Below, piece after piece: positions 8,149 to 16,439 of a DNA stretch of 57,857 nt. A program made the translations under genes and the position numbers. The number at the start of each line of letters is the position of its first letter. Position 1 is the stretch's first letter. The notes below the pieces were generated by a model. It worked only from the letters and a program-made list of their open reading frames with translations. It had not been told where the DNA came from and ran no database searches. Origin of the DNA: Candidatus Falkowiibacteriota bacterium (GTDB lineage: Bacteria; Patescibacteriota; Patescibacteriia; JACRDY01); NCBI GenBank assembly GCA_016218485.1, contig JACRDY010000041.1, forward strand, positions 1-57,857, given 5' to 3'.

Positions 8149-9264
8149 ATGATTAAAAAAATTGCTATCATCCTCGCCCCGAACTGGCGTGATTACGCCG
8201 AGCGGTATTTGGCCGACTGTGTCCGGGCGATTCGGGCGCAAGACTGGACGGGCGAGTACAAAATTTTTTTGACTGATAATTCCTCAACGCCGGAGAGCGT
8301 TGCTTTTATTAGACAGACAGCGCCGGAAATTGATTTAATTACTAACGCCGCCAATGACGGTTTCTGTAAAGGTAATAATGACGCGCTGCGGCGAGCGATG
8401 CAACAGGGGTTTGAATATTTCGTGCTCCTCAACATGGACACGGAGGTGGCGCCGGATTGGCTGCGGCAGCTCGTTTCAGCAGCTGATCGTTTGAATAGCT
8501 GGGGCGCGGTGCAGTCGCGGCTGATGCTGTTTGATGACAAGACGAAAATTAACAGTCTGGGGAATGATTTGCACTATTTGGGGTTTGGGTTTTCACATGG
8601 GGAAGGGCAGGAATGGGAAATTAGAAATCGGAAATTAGAAATTGGAAACTCACCTCGCTTCGCGGGCGAAGCGGGTGGACAAGGGGAAGGAAATAACGAG
8701 GTAACATATTTTAGTGGTGCGGCAGTATTATTGCGCAAAGATGTATTAGACGCGGTCGGGTTGTTTGACGAGGAGTTCTGGATGTACCATGAAGATCTGG
8801 ATTTGTCCTGGCGGATACGGTTGGCGGGCTACCCCTTATGTCTGGCGCCGGATTCAGTGGCGTACCACAAGTACCAATTCGCCAAGAGCATCAGGCAGTA
8901 TTACTGGATGGAGCGCAACCGCGCTATTTGCCTCCTGACCCTCTACCGCTGGCCGACGATACTCTTGATCTACCCGATGTGGCTGGTGATGGACGCGGCG
9001 CTGTTACTGTTTGCCATCAAAAATGGCTTTTGGTGGGAAAAAATCAAAGCCTGCTGTTGGCTGATGCTGCCGACCACCTGGGTCTATTTGACAAAACGTC
9101 GCCAACAGATTAAAAAGCTAAGACGCGTGGGAGATCGCGAAATTGTCCGTTTATTCGTCGCAGAAATTAAATTCCAGCCGGTGGATAATTGGCTGCTGCG
9201 GCGGGTAGGCAATCCGGTGATGCGGCTGTACTGGCGGGTCGTTTTGCCATTGATTATTTGGTAG
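8149..9264 (+). CDS. Glycosyltransferase family 2 (rhamnosyltransferase-like) with in-frame repeat insert
   Basis: 371 residues, GT-A fold. The opening APNWRDYAERYLADC and LTDNSSTPESV give the nucleotide-binding region; LLNMDTEVAPDWL is the metal-binding step. EEFWMYHEDLDLSWRIRL is the acceptor/catalytic ED motif of WbbL-type transferases. Two hydrophobic segments lie near residues 265-290. Between about residues 155 and 184 the frame runs through the intergenic word GAAATTAGAAATYGGAAATT and a small hairpin, giving a low-complexity EIRNRKLEIGNS insert in the middle of the domain. All catalytic motifs remain, so the enzyme may still work. Confidence 0.88.
   Translation: MIKKIAIILAPNWRDYAERYLADCVRAIRAQDWTGEYKIFLTDNSSTPESVAFIRQTAPEIDLITNAANDGFCKGNNDALRRAMQQGFEYFVLLNMDTEVAPDWLRQLVSAADRLNSWGAVQSRLMLFDDKTKINSLGNDLHYLGFGFSHGEGQEWEIRNRKLEIGNSPRFAGEAGGQGEGNNEVTYFSGAAVLLRKDVLDAVGLFDEEFWMYHEDLDLSWRIRLAGYPLCLAPDSVAYHKYQFAKSIRQYYWMERNRAICLLTLYRWPTILLIYPMWLVMDAALLLFAIKNGFWWEKIKACCWLMLPTTWVYLTKRRQQIKKLRRVGDREIVRLFVAEIKFQPVDNWLLRRVGNPVMRLYWRVVLPLIIW
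8614..8685. repeat. Word repeat W4 plus hairpin inserted in frame in a GT2 gene
   Basis: Tandem GAAATTAGAAATYGG words as in the intergenic copy at 42134, followed by CCTCGCTTCGC/GCGAAGCGGG hairpin. It is open in the coding frame and has no counterpart in related enzymes as far as I recognise. Confidence 0.7.
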
Positions 9265-9270
9265 TGAGGA

Positions 9271-9339
9271 GGTATGTCGTATATGGTATGTGATATGTGG
9301 GGCCACCCACTACCCCCCATATACCATATACGACATACC
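9271..9339. repeat. Word-type hairpin with perfect 19-bp arms
   Basis: The arm GGTATGTCGTATATGGTAT (9271-9289) is exactly complementary to 9321-9339. It lies between two glycosyltransferase genes, 20 nt before the next ATG. It has no T-run. Confidence 0.85.
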
Positions 9340-9359
9340 ATATACTAGATACTTATTTT

Positions 9360-10514
9360 ATGAAAATCGCTCAAGTAACCTGCGTCTTTCCTCCATACAA
9401 AGGCGGCATGGGTAATGTGGCCTTCCATTACAGTTGGGAACTGGCCAAACTCGGCCACCAGATTACCGTCTTCACGCCGCACTACCGGACACGGACGGAG
9501 CAGTTCAAAGATTTCACCATCAAGAGTCTGGTGCCATGGCTCAAATACGGTCACGGGTATTTTTTGCCGCAGCTGCTGTGGGAACTGCGGCAGTTTGACA
9601 TTGTCCACTTGCACTATCCGTTTCTCGGCAGCGAGCTGCCGGTCGGCCTCTTGAAACAGCTGCGACCAAACAAAACCAAGCTGGTGGTGACGTATCACAT
9701 GGACTTGATTGGCAGCGGCTGGCTGGCCAAGTATTTCGCTTGGCACGTCCGCCATTTCACCCCCTGGATTATGAAGCTGGCCGACAAGGTGATCGTGACT
9801 TCACGGGATTATGTGGCGACATCTCAAATAGCCCCACTCTTGGGCACGTACGTTGATAAAATTGTGGAAATACCGCTGGGCGCCGATACCTGGATTCTGC
9901 AGCCCGCGCCCAAAGATAAAGAATTGCTGCATCACCATCGTCTGACCCCGGGAACTAAAGTCATTCTCTTTGTCGCGGCACTGGATCGCGCGCATTACTT
10001 CAAGGGGCTGGATAATCTCTTGCAGGCCATGACCCGGCTGCAGGATGTACCACCAGTGCGGCTGATGGTCATCGGCCGCGGTCATCTGCGCGAGACCTAT
10101 GAACAGCGGGCGGCCGAGCTGAATCTGGGAGATGCGGTAGAGTTCGTCGGCTATGTCGGCGACTGGGACTTGGTGAAGTATTACAACTTGTGTGATCTCT
10201 TTGTCCTGCCGTCAACGGATCGGTCGGAAGCCTTTGGCCTGGTCTATACCGAGGCCATGGCCTGCGCTAAGCCGGTGATTGGTTCAAATTTGGCGGGCGT
10301 GCGCAGCGTGATTGAGGATGGGGTCAACGGCCTCTTGGTTGAGCCGAATAATATTGAAGATCTGGCGCAGAAGATGAGAACTATTTTAACGAATGATGAT
10401 CTGGCGGCGCGGTTCGGCGCGGCCGGCCTGAAGAAAGTTCAGGAAAAGTATAATTGGCGCTCAATCGCGGGGCAGCTTGATCAGCTCTACCAGCAGGTGC
10501 GTTCATCTCTATGA
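9360..10514 (+). CDS. Glycosyltransferase family 4
   Basis: 384 residues, GT-B fold. The start MKIAQVTCVFPPYKGGM at 9360 was chosen because the open frame upstream is only repeat sequence. The N-terminal acceptor domain is followed by the donor domain with VILFVAALDRAHYFKGLDNL, VIGRGHLRETYE and the EX7E signature EAFGLVYTEAMACAKPVIGS. Such enzymes transfer a sugar from a nucleotide donor, here probably onto a lipid-linked surface glycan. The stop overlaps the next gene as ATGA, indicating translational coupling with 10511. Confidence 0.9.
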   Translation: MKIAQVTCVFPPYKGGMGNVAFHYSWELAKLGHQITVFTPHYRTRTEQFKDFTIKSLVPWLKYGHGYFLPQLLWELRQFDIVHLHYPFLGSELPVGLLKQLRPNKTKLVVTYHMDLIGSGWLAKYFAWHVRHFTPWIMKLADKVIVTSRDYVATSQIAPLLGTYVDKIVEIPLGADTWILQPAPKDKELLHHHRLTPGTKVILFVAALDRAHYFKGLDNLLQAMTRLQDVPPVRLMVIGRGHLRETYEQRAAELNLGDAVEFVGYVGDWDLVKYYNLCDLFVLPSTDRSEAFGLVYTEAMACAKPVIGSNLAGVRSVIEDGVNGLLVEPNNIEDLAQKMRTILTNDDLAARFGAAGLKKVQEKYNWRSIAGQLDQLYQQVRSSL

Positions 10515-11608
10515 AAATTTGCGTCATCAATAGCCTCTATCCGCCCTTTGTGCGTGGCGGAGCAGAAGTCGTGGCCCAGGAGGATGTCGCTCGACACCGC
10601 GCCAAGGGCGACGATGTTTTTGTGATTACGGTCAAGCCGTGGGGCGGGTGGCGTTCGCTCTGCGCTCGGCTCGAGAATCAGCAGGGTGTCCGGGTTTACC
10701 GATTTTACCCGTTGAATATTTTTTCTTTTATTACTATTGATCGCCATAGTTGGCTGACGCGGATCGTTTGGCATTTTATGGATTTTTTTAATCTGCAGAG
10801 CTATTTTTGCATTAAGAAAATTTTACAGAAAGAGCAGCCAGACTTGGTCGTCAGCCATAATGTCAAAGGTCTCGGCTATTTGACCTGGTCAGCGATTCGG
10901 CATAGTGGCTGCCGCTATCAGCAGGTGATGCACGATGTGCAGCTGGCGGTGCCGTCCGGCCTGCTCCATTGGGGCCAAGAAAAGAAATTGTCCGGATCGG
11001 TCTATCGTCTGTACGCGGCGCTCTGTCGCCGCCTGATCGGCTCGCCCGGCGAAGTGATCTGTCCCTCACAGTGGCTGATGGACTTCTATACCAGCAGAGG
11101 ATTTTTCCCGCGCTCCAAAAAGACTGTCAGCGTGGCGTTTGGGGCGCTGCCGCCCATCACCCCGCTGTCGGTTCCGCCGAACTTAGATACACTCCGGCTC
11201 GTGTACGTGGGGCAGATGGCGGCGCACAAGGGCATTGAGTGGCTGATTCACGCTTTGCAGGAGGGTTTGCGCGTTCAGTGGACGCTGGATATTGTTGGCG
11301 ATGGACCGCGGCTCGGCGCAGTGCAGACATTAGCCGCGGCAGATTCTCGGCTGCGCGTCCATGGCCGGCTTGACGGCGCGGCGCGCGATGAGGTGATTCG
11401 CGCCGGGCAGATTACGGTCGTGCCGTCGCTGGTCTATGAGAATTCGCCGACGATTATTCCCTTCAGTTTGTCGCTCGGCCGGCCGGTGCTGGCCGCCACT
11501 ATCGGCGGTATTCCGGAGATGATTGCGCCGGGAGTCAACGGTTGGCTGTTTAGGCCGGGGGATAAAAATGATTTTTTACGCTGTTTGATACAGATGATTA
11601 GTGGGTAA
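10511..11608 (+). CDS. Glycosyltransferase family 4
   Basis: 365 residues, GT-B fold. The N-terminus MKICVINSLYPPFVRGGAE is a typical GT4 opening. The C-terminal domain has RLVYVGQMAAHKGIEWLI and VGDGPRL, then ENSPTIIPFSLSLGRPVLA in place of the usual EX7E block; the Glu-to-Glu spacing is less clear here than in the gene before. It overlaps that gene by four bases, so the two are probably co-translated and act in the same glycan pathway. Confidence 0.88.
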   Translation: MKICVINSLYPPFVRGGAEVVAQEDVARHRAKGDDVFVITVKPWGGWRSLCARLENQQGVRVYRFYPLNIFSFITIDRHSWLTRIVWHFMDFFNLQSYFCIKKILQKEQPDLVVSHNVKGLGYLTWSAIRHSGCRYQQVMHDVQLAVPSGLLHWGQEKKLSGSVYRLYAALCRRLIGSPGEVICPSQWLMDFYTSRGFFPRSKKTVSVAFGALPPITPLSVPPNLDTLRLVYVGQMAAHKGIEWLIHALQEGLRVQWTLDIVGDGPRLGAVQTLAAADSRLRVHGRLDGAARDEVIRAGQITVVPSLVYENSPTIIPFSLSLGRPVLAATIGGIPEMIAPGVNGWLFRPGDKNDFLRCLIQMISG

Positions 11609-11939
11609 GATTTTGTTTTTACTGTTGGTTGTTGTTGTGTTAAAATATAACTGCTATTCTTTAGCTAAAAATTATTAATACCTATGAATCTACGAATAAA
11701 GCCGAAATAGCCCGTTCCTCTCCAATCCATCAGAGAGGCCAGGTGAGGTTGCCGGAGTTTTAGTTAGGTAATACGGCTCCCACCCCCTCTCGCCTCCGTA
11801 AGCTTCGGCTCTACCCCGAAGTATCGGGGCAGAGACCTCAGCAACGGAGGCGTCTCCCCCCGCATTGTGCGGGGCAGGGGGAGTTACGGTGGGTAATTCG
11901 TACATTTGTACGGATTCGTAATTCGTAGGATATAATAGT
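11609..11939. other. Gene-free stretch made of nested small hairpins
   Basis: It holds CGCCTCCG/CGGAGGCG arms enclosing CCCCGA-AGTA-TCGGGG (near 11816-11831), then CCCCGCA-TTG-TGCGGGG (near 11862-11878), and outer ACGAATA/ATTCGTAATTCGTAG words. A TATAAT at 11931-11936 lies right before the next ATG. No convincing gene is present. Confidence 0.6.
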
Positions 11940-12182
11940 ATGGATGATGAAATGAAAAAAATGCTGATTGACTACTTGGCCAAGACCGACGCCATGTCCG
12001 CTGATATCAAGAAAATCAAGCGGTATATCTTGATAGATCAGATCATGTCAGTGCTGAAGATTTTTTTGATTCTCATTCCGCTGATTGTGGCGATCATTTA
12101 TCTGCCGCCGTTTCTCCGTACTGCGTTGGAACAAGTCCAGTCTCTCTATAATCTTGGCGGGAGCGGGGATCTGTCTTTCTAA
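11940..12182 (+). CDS. Small single-pass membrane protein
   Basis: 80 residues: a charged amphipathic N-terminus (DDEMKKMLIDYLAKTDAMS), one hydrophobic segment at about 40-58 (VLKIFLILIPLIVAIIYL) and a short tail. The family is not recognised, although small proteins of this shape are frequent in CPR genomes. Methionines at residues 5 and 8 are alternative starts, and the TATAAT just upstream makes the exact start uncertain. Confidence 0.6.
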   Translation: MDDEMKKMLIDYLAKTDAMSADIKKIKRYILIDQIMSVLKIFLILIPLIVAIIYLPPFLRTALEQVQSLYNLGGSGDLSF

Positions 12183-12184
12183 CT

Positions 12185-12242
12185 TTAGCCTGGGTTTTTC
12201 AACCCAAGGCAGATCCGCCTTTGGCGGAAAAACCCAGGCTAA
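12185..12242. repeat. GGGTTTT/AAAACCC-type inverted repeat
   Basis: Perfect 15-bp arms (TTAGCCTGGGTTTTT at 12185-12199; complement at 12228-12242) enclose a second hairpin GATCCGCC/GGCGGA. Related palindromes occur at 42183 and 56298. Confidence 0.8.
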
Positions 12243-12258
12243 CCAACCATTTCTAAAT

Positions 12259-12579
12259 ATGACTGATTTTTCGGAGCGCGTGTATCGTCTAGTCGCCACC
12301 ATTCCGACGGGTCGCGTCAGCACCTATGGCACGCTCGCCTCTGCTCTGGGTGGAAGGCAGTATGCGCGCGCGGTTGGTATGGCTCTCAAAAACAACACTC
12401 ACCCCTTTGTTCACCCCGGCGCCAAACACTGCGTTCCGTGCCATCGAGTCGTTTGCGCTGACGGCCGTCTGGGTGGATTTAATCGGGGACGAGCCGCCAA
12501 ACGGAAGTTATTGGTGGCTGAAGGAGTAGTAATTAAAAAGGGTAAAATTAATTTTGATCAGTATTTGTTTAGGGGTTAG
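12259..12579 (+). CDS. O6-alkylguanine-DNA alkyltransferase C-terminal domain protein
   Basis: 106 residues covering only the DNA-binding/active-site domain of the MGMT/Ogt family. VYRLVATIPTGRVSTYGTLA is the helix-turn-helix region. The active-site PCHRVV has its acceptor Cys at residue 61, so this is not an alkyltransferase-like protein with a Trp or Ala replacement. It should remove alkyl groups from guanine O6 in a one-shot reaction. The start at 12259 was chosen because upstream in-frame sequence belongs to a hairpin. The N-terminal domain found in Ogt is absent. Confidence 0.87.
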   Translation: MTDFSERVYRLVATIPTGRVSTYGTLASALGGRQYARAVGMALKNNTHPFVHPGAKHCVPCHRVVCADGRLGGFNRGRAAKRKLLVAEGVVIKKGKINFDQYLFRG

Positions 12580-12611
12580 GAGGTTATAGGGTTAATTTAA
12601 TCTATGTCATT

Positions 12612-13277
12612 TTGAAGGCGGACCATCAGGTAGCCAAAGCAGCTATTCCGCAAGACACTCGGATCTTTGGTATTCATGGTCCAGAAGAAGGTCTGACACT
12701 GAGAGAGGATGGTAGTGTGGCAAAACAAAAAATCGGGGGTGAAGCTCTCTGGAATTTTGGCGGGCCAGGACTCTGTTTACCCAACGCGGTTTTAGTTGAT
12801 CATCAGTCGGCGGTTGATTATTATTTTAACCAAACGGCTGATATTCATTCAATGGTTGGCCATGAGCGGCGACGAGTTGTTGAGCGGCTGACAGAACAAT
12901 ACGGCCAAGAGACTGTCAATATCTGGCTGGATCCGGATGACGACAATCCCTTGCGGTTTATGAATCATTCGTGTGATCCGAGTGCGCTCCGTTTCGGAGC
13001 CTTCGCGGTCTTTGCCAAAACTGATATTGCGCCCGGGCAGGCGGTAATGATTGATTATTCTACGCTGGAAGCTAATCCTGATTGGCAGATGGAATGCCAC
13101 TGCGGCGCCCTGAATTGCCGGGGGATTATTCGCAGTCTTCAATTTTTGCCGCCGGCGGACATTGATCAGTATTGGCTGAAGCTGCCCAATTTTATGAGAG
13201 CCATTTATCCAGCACCTTCCAGAATACCCCGTCAGCTTGCTGCGGGTTATTCTGGAAGGTGCTGGATAAATGGCTGA
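12612..13277 (+). CDS. SET-domain protein, C-terminus replaced by a mobile repeat
   Basis: 221 residues starting at TTG (an ATG at 12604 meets a stop after three codons). The SET core shows FMNHSCDPSA (substrate/SAM pocket) and MIDYSTLEAN. The post-SET zinc motif is ECHCGALNCRG, so a protein-lysine methyltransferase is likely; the target is unknown. Residues 200-221 (PAPSRIPRQLAAGYSGRC...) are encoded by a CCAGCACC repeat that enters after ...RAIY. After the repeat and a second ATTTAT, 27 codons of the original C-terminus continue in the same frame (13329-13412). The catalytic part is untouched. Confidence 0.85.
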   Translation: MKADHQVAKAAIPQDTRIFGIHGPEEGLTLREDGSVAKQKIGGEALWNFGGPGLCLPNAVLVDHQSAVDYYFNQTADIHSMVGHERRRVVERLTEQYGQETVNIWLDPDDDNPLRFMNHSCDPSALRFGAFAVFAKTDIAPGQAVMIDYSTLEANPDWQMECHCGALNCRGIIRSLQFLPPADIDQYWLKLPNFMRAIYPAPSRIPRQLAAGYSGRCWING

Positions 13278-13328
13278 GAGAGTATGTCTGTAGAGTGTAA
13301 TACCCCGACAGGAAGGTGCTGGATTTAT
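13203..13328. mobile_element. CCAGCACC-family MITE-like element, copy A, with 6-bp flanking repeats
   Basis: Element 13209-13322 with ends CCAGCACCTTCC and GGAAGGTGCTGG, flanked by ATTTAT on each side (13203-13208, 13323-13328). An internal third end copy (TTCTGGAAGGTGCTGG at 13250-13265) makes a first strong hairpin. Joining the flanks restores the SET reading frame. Confidence 0.85.
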
Positions 13329-13412
13329 TTAGAGACGGCTCAACAGAAATATCATTCGCCGACTGATCAAAAGATTTTAACTAGATTAAAAAAGTCACCA
13401 AGCGGGGATTAA
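13329..13412 (+). pseudogene. Displaced 3' end of the SET gene
   Basis: Reads LETAQQKYHSPTDQ..., 27 residues to a TAA at 13410-13412. It is in frame with residue 199 of the SET protein if the element and one ATTTAT are removed. It ends 9 nt before prfB, as expected for the former operon spacing. Confidence 0.75.
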
Positions 13413-13421
13413 GCGAACAAT

Positions 13422-14531
13422 ATGAAAGAATCAGCAGTTGTCAGCAGCATTATTGCCCTGCAAACCAAGATTGCCGAGACTTGGCGGCTGTTGGATTTGG
13501 ATACCACAAAAAGAAAAATTGCCGCCTTGGAAAGTCAAACCAGCCAGCCGGATTTTTGGTCTGATCAAGAGAATGCTAAAAAAGTTTCTCAAGGGCTGGC
13601 CGCGCTACAGACAGAATGGCACCAGTGGAATACATTGAAGCAAGAGGTGGCTGATTTGGTGGAGATCGCTCGCCTGGACAAAGATGATCAGGGCGTTAAT
13701 CTTAAGGCGGAAACTGAAGAGAAATATTTTGAGCTGGCAAAACGATTCAGCGAGCTGGAGTTCACCATACTGTTTAACGGCGAGTATGACCGCGACAACG
13801 CGGTGGTGGCCATTCACGCCGGGGCTGGTGGAGTGGACGCGCAGGATTGGGCGGAGATGCTGCAGCGGATGATTTTGAAGTTTTGCGAACAGAAAAATTT
13901 TACTGTCACCATCCTTGACACGGCGCGGGGCGCGGAAGCCGGCATCAAGGGTGTGGTGATGGAAGTAGTTGGCCGCTATGCGTATGGCTGTCTCAAAAGC
14001 GAGAGCGGCGTGCACCGGCTGGTGCGCATTTCACCCTTTGACGCCGAGAAAATGCGCCATACCTCGTTTGCCATGGTGGAAGTGATTCCAGAGCTGGACG
14101 ACGTGGCCGACGTGAATATTAAGGATGAGGATCTGCGGATTGACGTGTTCCGCTCTGGGGGCAAAGGCGGTCAGAGTGTCAACACTACGGACTCGGCGGT
14201 CAGGATCGTGCACATTCCCACGGGCATTACGGTCAACTGTCAGAACGAGCGCAGCCAGCGGCAGAATAAAGAGCACGCGCTCAAAATTTTGAAGTCTAAA
14301 CTGCACCAGTACTACCAGACGGAAGTGGAAGAGGAGCGGCAGCGTCTGCGCGGCCAATTCACCGCCGCGGCCTGGGGCAACCAAGCGCGCTCGTACGTGT
14401 TACAACCCTACAAACTAGTGAAAGATCACCGGAGTGGATATGAAACCAATGACGTGGAGGGGGTTTTAGCGGGAGAGCTGCAGTTGTTCGTGGAAGCTTA
14501 TTTAAAAAAGTTGAAAGTTATAAAGTTATAA
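13422..14531 (+). CDS. prfB: Peptide chain release factor 2
   Basis: 369 residues, full length in one frame without the programmed +1 shift found in many bacteria. The codon-recognition loop carries SPF (VRISPFD, near residue 203), which marks RF2 (UGA/UAA) rather than RF1. The catalytic GGQ lies in SGGKGGQSVNTTDSAV near residue 250. It terminates translation in the ribosomal A site; its presence argues that UGA is a true stop here, unlike in Gracilibacteria and SR1. The last codons (KLKVIKL) run into the W2 word repeat. Confidence 0.95.
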   Translation: MKESAVVSSIIALQTKIAETWRLLDLDTTKRKIAALESQTSQPDFWSDQENAKKVSQGLAALQTEWHQWNTLKQEVADLVEIARLDKDDQGVNLKAETEEKYFELAKRFSELEFTILFNGEYDRDNAVVAIHAGAGGVDAQDWAEMLQRMILKFCEQKNFTVTILDTARGAEAGIKGVVMEVVGRYAYGCLKSESGVHRLVRISPFDAEKMRHTSFAMVEVIPELDDVADVNIKDEDLRIDVFRSGGKGGQSVNTTDSAVRIVHIPTGITVNCQNERSQRQNKEHALKILKSKLHQYYQTEVEEERQRLRGQFTAAAWGNQARSYVLQPYKLVKDHRSGYETNDVEGVLAGELQLFVEAYLKKLKVIKL

Positions 14532-14584
14532 AGTTGAAAGTCAAATTAATCAACTTTATAACTTTCAACTTTATAACTTTATAA
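14508..14584. repeat. Word-type hairpin W2, overlapping the prfB end
   Basis: ATAAAGTTATAAAGTTGAAAGT is followed by its reverse complement, ending 2 nt before the ATG at 14587. The left arm supplies the last prfB codons. Confidence 0.8.
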
Positions 14585-14586
14585 CT

Positions 14587-15510
14587 ATGAAAATTATCGT
14601 TACCGGCGGCGCCGGCTTTATTGCTTCGCATCTGGTGGATCGTCTCATTCATCTGGGGCACCGGGTGGTGGTCGTAGATGACTTGTCTACGGGTAAAAGA
14701 AAAAATCTCAACCCGCGGGCCAAATTTTACCGGCTGGATATTGGTAGTGCTAAACTCGCCGCGGTCTTTAAAAAAGAGCGCCCCCAGGTGGTATTCCACC
14801 TCGCGGCGCAGATGAGCGTGCGACAGTCGGTGGCCGATCCGCTGTTTGACAGCCGGGTCAATATTCTTGGTTCCATTAATCTTTTAGAGCAGTGCAAAAA
14901 ATATAAAGTGAAAAAAATAATTTTTTCGTCCACCGGCGGGGCGCTGTACGGTGAGGCGCCGCGGCAGTTTCTACCAACGCGCGAGAGCTACCCGGCGCAG
15001 CCGCTGTCACCCTATGGTATCGCCAAATTATCGGTGGAGTATTACTTAAATTATTATTACGAAATTTTCGGTTTGCGGTTTGTGGCGCTCCGCTTCAGTA
15101 ATGTCTACGGGCCGCGGCAGAATGCTCATGGCGAAGCTGGGGTGGTAGCAATTTTCTGCGACGCAGTCCTACATCAGCGCCGTGCGGTGATCAACGGCAC
15201 CGGGCAGCAGACGCGGGATTATGTTTTTGTCGGCGACGTGGTCAACGCCGCCATTCTTGCCATGCGCAAAAATGTCGTCGGCAGTTTCAATATCGGCACC
15301 GGCAAGGAAACGAGTGTCAATGATATTTTTAAGAAAATCGTCAAAGCGGCCGGGGTTCAAATTTCACCAAAATACGGGGCGGCCAAAGAGGGCGAGCAGC
15401 GGCGCAGCGCACTGCACTGCGGCCGAGCGCGGCAGCAACTGGGCTGGCAGCCGCAGGTGAGCCTGGAGCAGGGGATTGGGAAGACGGTTCGGTGGTTCGC
15501 GGAGCAATAA
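14587..15510 (+). CDS. NAD-dependent sugar epimerase (UDP-glucose 4-epimerase-like)
   Basis: 307 residues, extended SDR fold. The nucleotide motif TGGAGFIAS has Ala in place of the last Gly of GxxGxxG. The catalytic pair Tyr143/Lys147 lies in SPYGIAKLSVEYYL. VVVVDDLSTGKRKNL and RFSNVYGPRQ are typical of GalE-type enzymes that interconvert UDP-glucose and UDP-galactose or their derivatives. It probably supplies sugar nucleotides to the surface-glycan genes at 5302-11608. Unlike the first epimerase, its catalytic residues are complete. Confidence 0.88.
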   Translation: MKIIVTGGAGFIASHLVDRLIHLGHRVVVVDDLSTGKRKNLNPRAKFYRLDIGSAKLAAVFKKERPQVVFHLAAQMSVRQSVADPLFDSRVNILGSINLLEQCKKYKVKKIIFSSTGGALYGEAPRQFLPTRESYPAQPLSPYGIAKLSVEYYLNYYYEIFGLRFVALRFSNVYGPRQNAHGEAGVVAIFCDAVLHQRRAVINGTGQQTRDYVFVGDVVNAAILAMRKNVVGSFNIGTGKETSVNDIFKKIVKAAGVQISPKYGAAKEGEQRRSALHCGRARQQLGWQPQVSLEQGIGKTVRWFAEQ

Positions 15511-15525
15511 GTTTTAAAATCCTCA

Positions 15526-15695
15526 TTATGAATAAATCCCAAATTCCAAGTTTCAAATCCCAATGAGTGAAAATGCCAAAGTTCAAAATCCAAATGTCCA
15601 ATCAATGCCTAATGACAAAGTTCAAATGGTGAGTTTATTTGACATTTGAGCTTTGAACTTGATTTGTCATTTGGATTTTGAACTTTGGAATTTTT
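15526..15695. repeat. Word-type hairpin W1
   Basis: CCCAAATTCCAAGTTTCAAA words on the left and TTTGGATTTTGAACTTTGG on the right. The core CAATGCCTAATGACAAAGTT recurs at 17380. It ends about 10 nt before the ATG at 15706. Confidence 0.7.
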
Positions 15696-15705
15696 TGTAA
15701 AGTAT

Positions 15706-16263
15706 ATGTTGGTAGTCAAAAACAATCAAGCCGGTTTAAAAAAGGCGGCAGCTGTTTTACGAGCCGGCGGCGTGGCACTCTGGCCCAGTGACACCACCTA
15801 TATTCTGGCTGGGGTGTTTGATAATCCCGCGGCAATCAAAAAAATTTTGCAAATCAAACAGCGGCGCAGTGAGCGGTTTATCCTAATTGCCGCTAGTTTA
15901 GCGCAAGTCAAAAAATTTTTTAGATTCAGCGCGGCGCAGGAGCAATTAGCCAAAAAATTCTGGCCCGGGCCGCTGTCTATTGCCATTGGCAGCACGTTCG
16001 CGGTGCGGGTGCCGGCTGACACAGCGGCACGCGATTTGGCCGCGGCGGCGGGCAGTCCTCTGATTGCCACGTCGGCTAATCGCAGCGGCCGGCCGCCGCG
16101 ATACAGTTTCAATACCGCCAGCAGAGAGTTTTCCCGACAGAAATATCAGCCGGATGTGGCCTTGAACGCAGGGCAACTGCCCAAGGTGCTGCCGTCCACG
16201 GTCGTGAAAGTTGCGCGGGGTAGGGTGACGGTGCTGCGACAGGGACCGATTGTAATACGATGA
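15706..16263 (+). CDS. tsaC: Threonylcarbamoyl-AMP synthase, YrdC/Sua5 family
   Basis: 185 residues, YrdC domain only. LRAGGVALWPSDTTYILAG is the ATP/threonine-binding region; KQRRSERFILIAAS and FWPGPLSIAI follow, then LIATSANRSGRPP. The enzyme makes threonylcarbamoyl-AMP for the universal t6A37 modification of ANN-decoding tRNAs. The short length fits TsaC rather than the longer Sua5. The ATG at 15706 is preferred over an in-frame one at 15685, which lies in the word-hairpin. Confidence 0.88.
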   Translation: MLVVKNNQAGLKKAAAVLRAGGVALWPSDTTYILAGVFDNPAAIKKILQIKQRRSERFILIAASLAQVKKFFRFSAAQEQLAKKFWPGPLSIAIGSTFAVRVPADTAARDLAAAAGSPLIATSANRSGRPPRYSFNTASREFSRQKYQPDVALNAGQLPKVLPSTVVKVARGRVTVLRQGPIVIR

Positions 16264-16294
16264 CCAAGTTTTAAATTGTAAATTTAAAAATGCC

Positions 16295-16425
16295 AAAGTT
16301 CAAAATCTCAAGTTCAAAGTTCAAATCAAGTTCAAAATCCCAAGTTCAAACCATCCACCGTTGGTACTGTTTGAACTTTGTCATTGGGCATTGATTTGAA
16401 CTTTGAACTTGAGATTTTGAACTTT
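16295..16425. repeat. Word-type hairpin W1 with perfect 34-bp arms
   Basis: Arm 16295-16328 (starting AAAGTTCAAAATCTCAAGTT) is exactly complementary to 16392-16425. The loop has CCACCGTTGGTAC and TTTGTCATTGGGCATTGA, shared with the copy at 54372. It ends 15 nt before the rsmA ATG. Confidence 0.9.
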
Positions 16426-16439
16426 GAACTTAAACCATT

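Noticed and set aside
13422..14531. Programmed frameshift in prfB
   Set aside because: The full-length RF2 is encoded in a single frame and no internal TGA with a Shine-Dalgarno-like stimulator is needed.
16295..16425. Word-hairpins as ordinary rho-independent terminators
   Set aside because: The stems are AT-rich with large loops (about 60 nt) and no T-run follows, unlike the true terminators at 71, 2432 and 44996.
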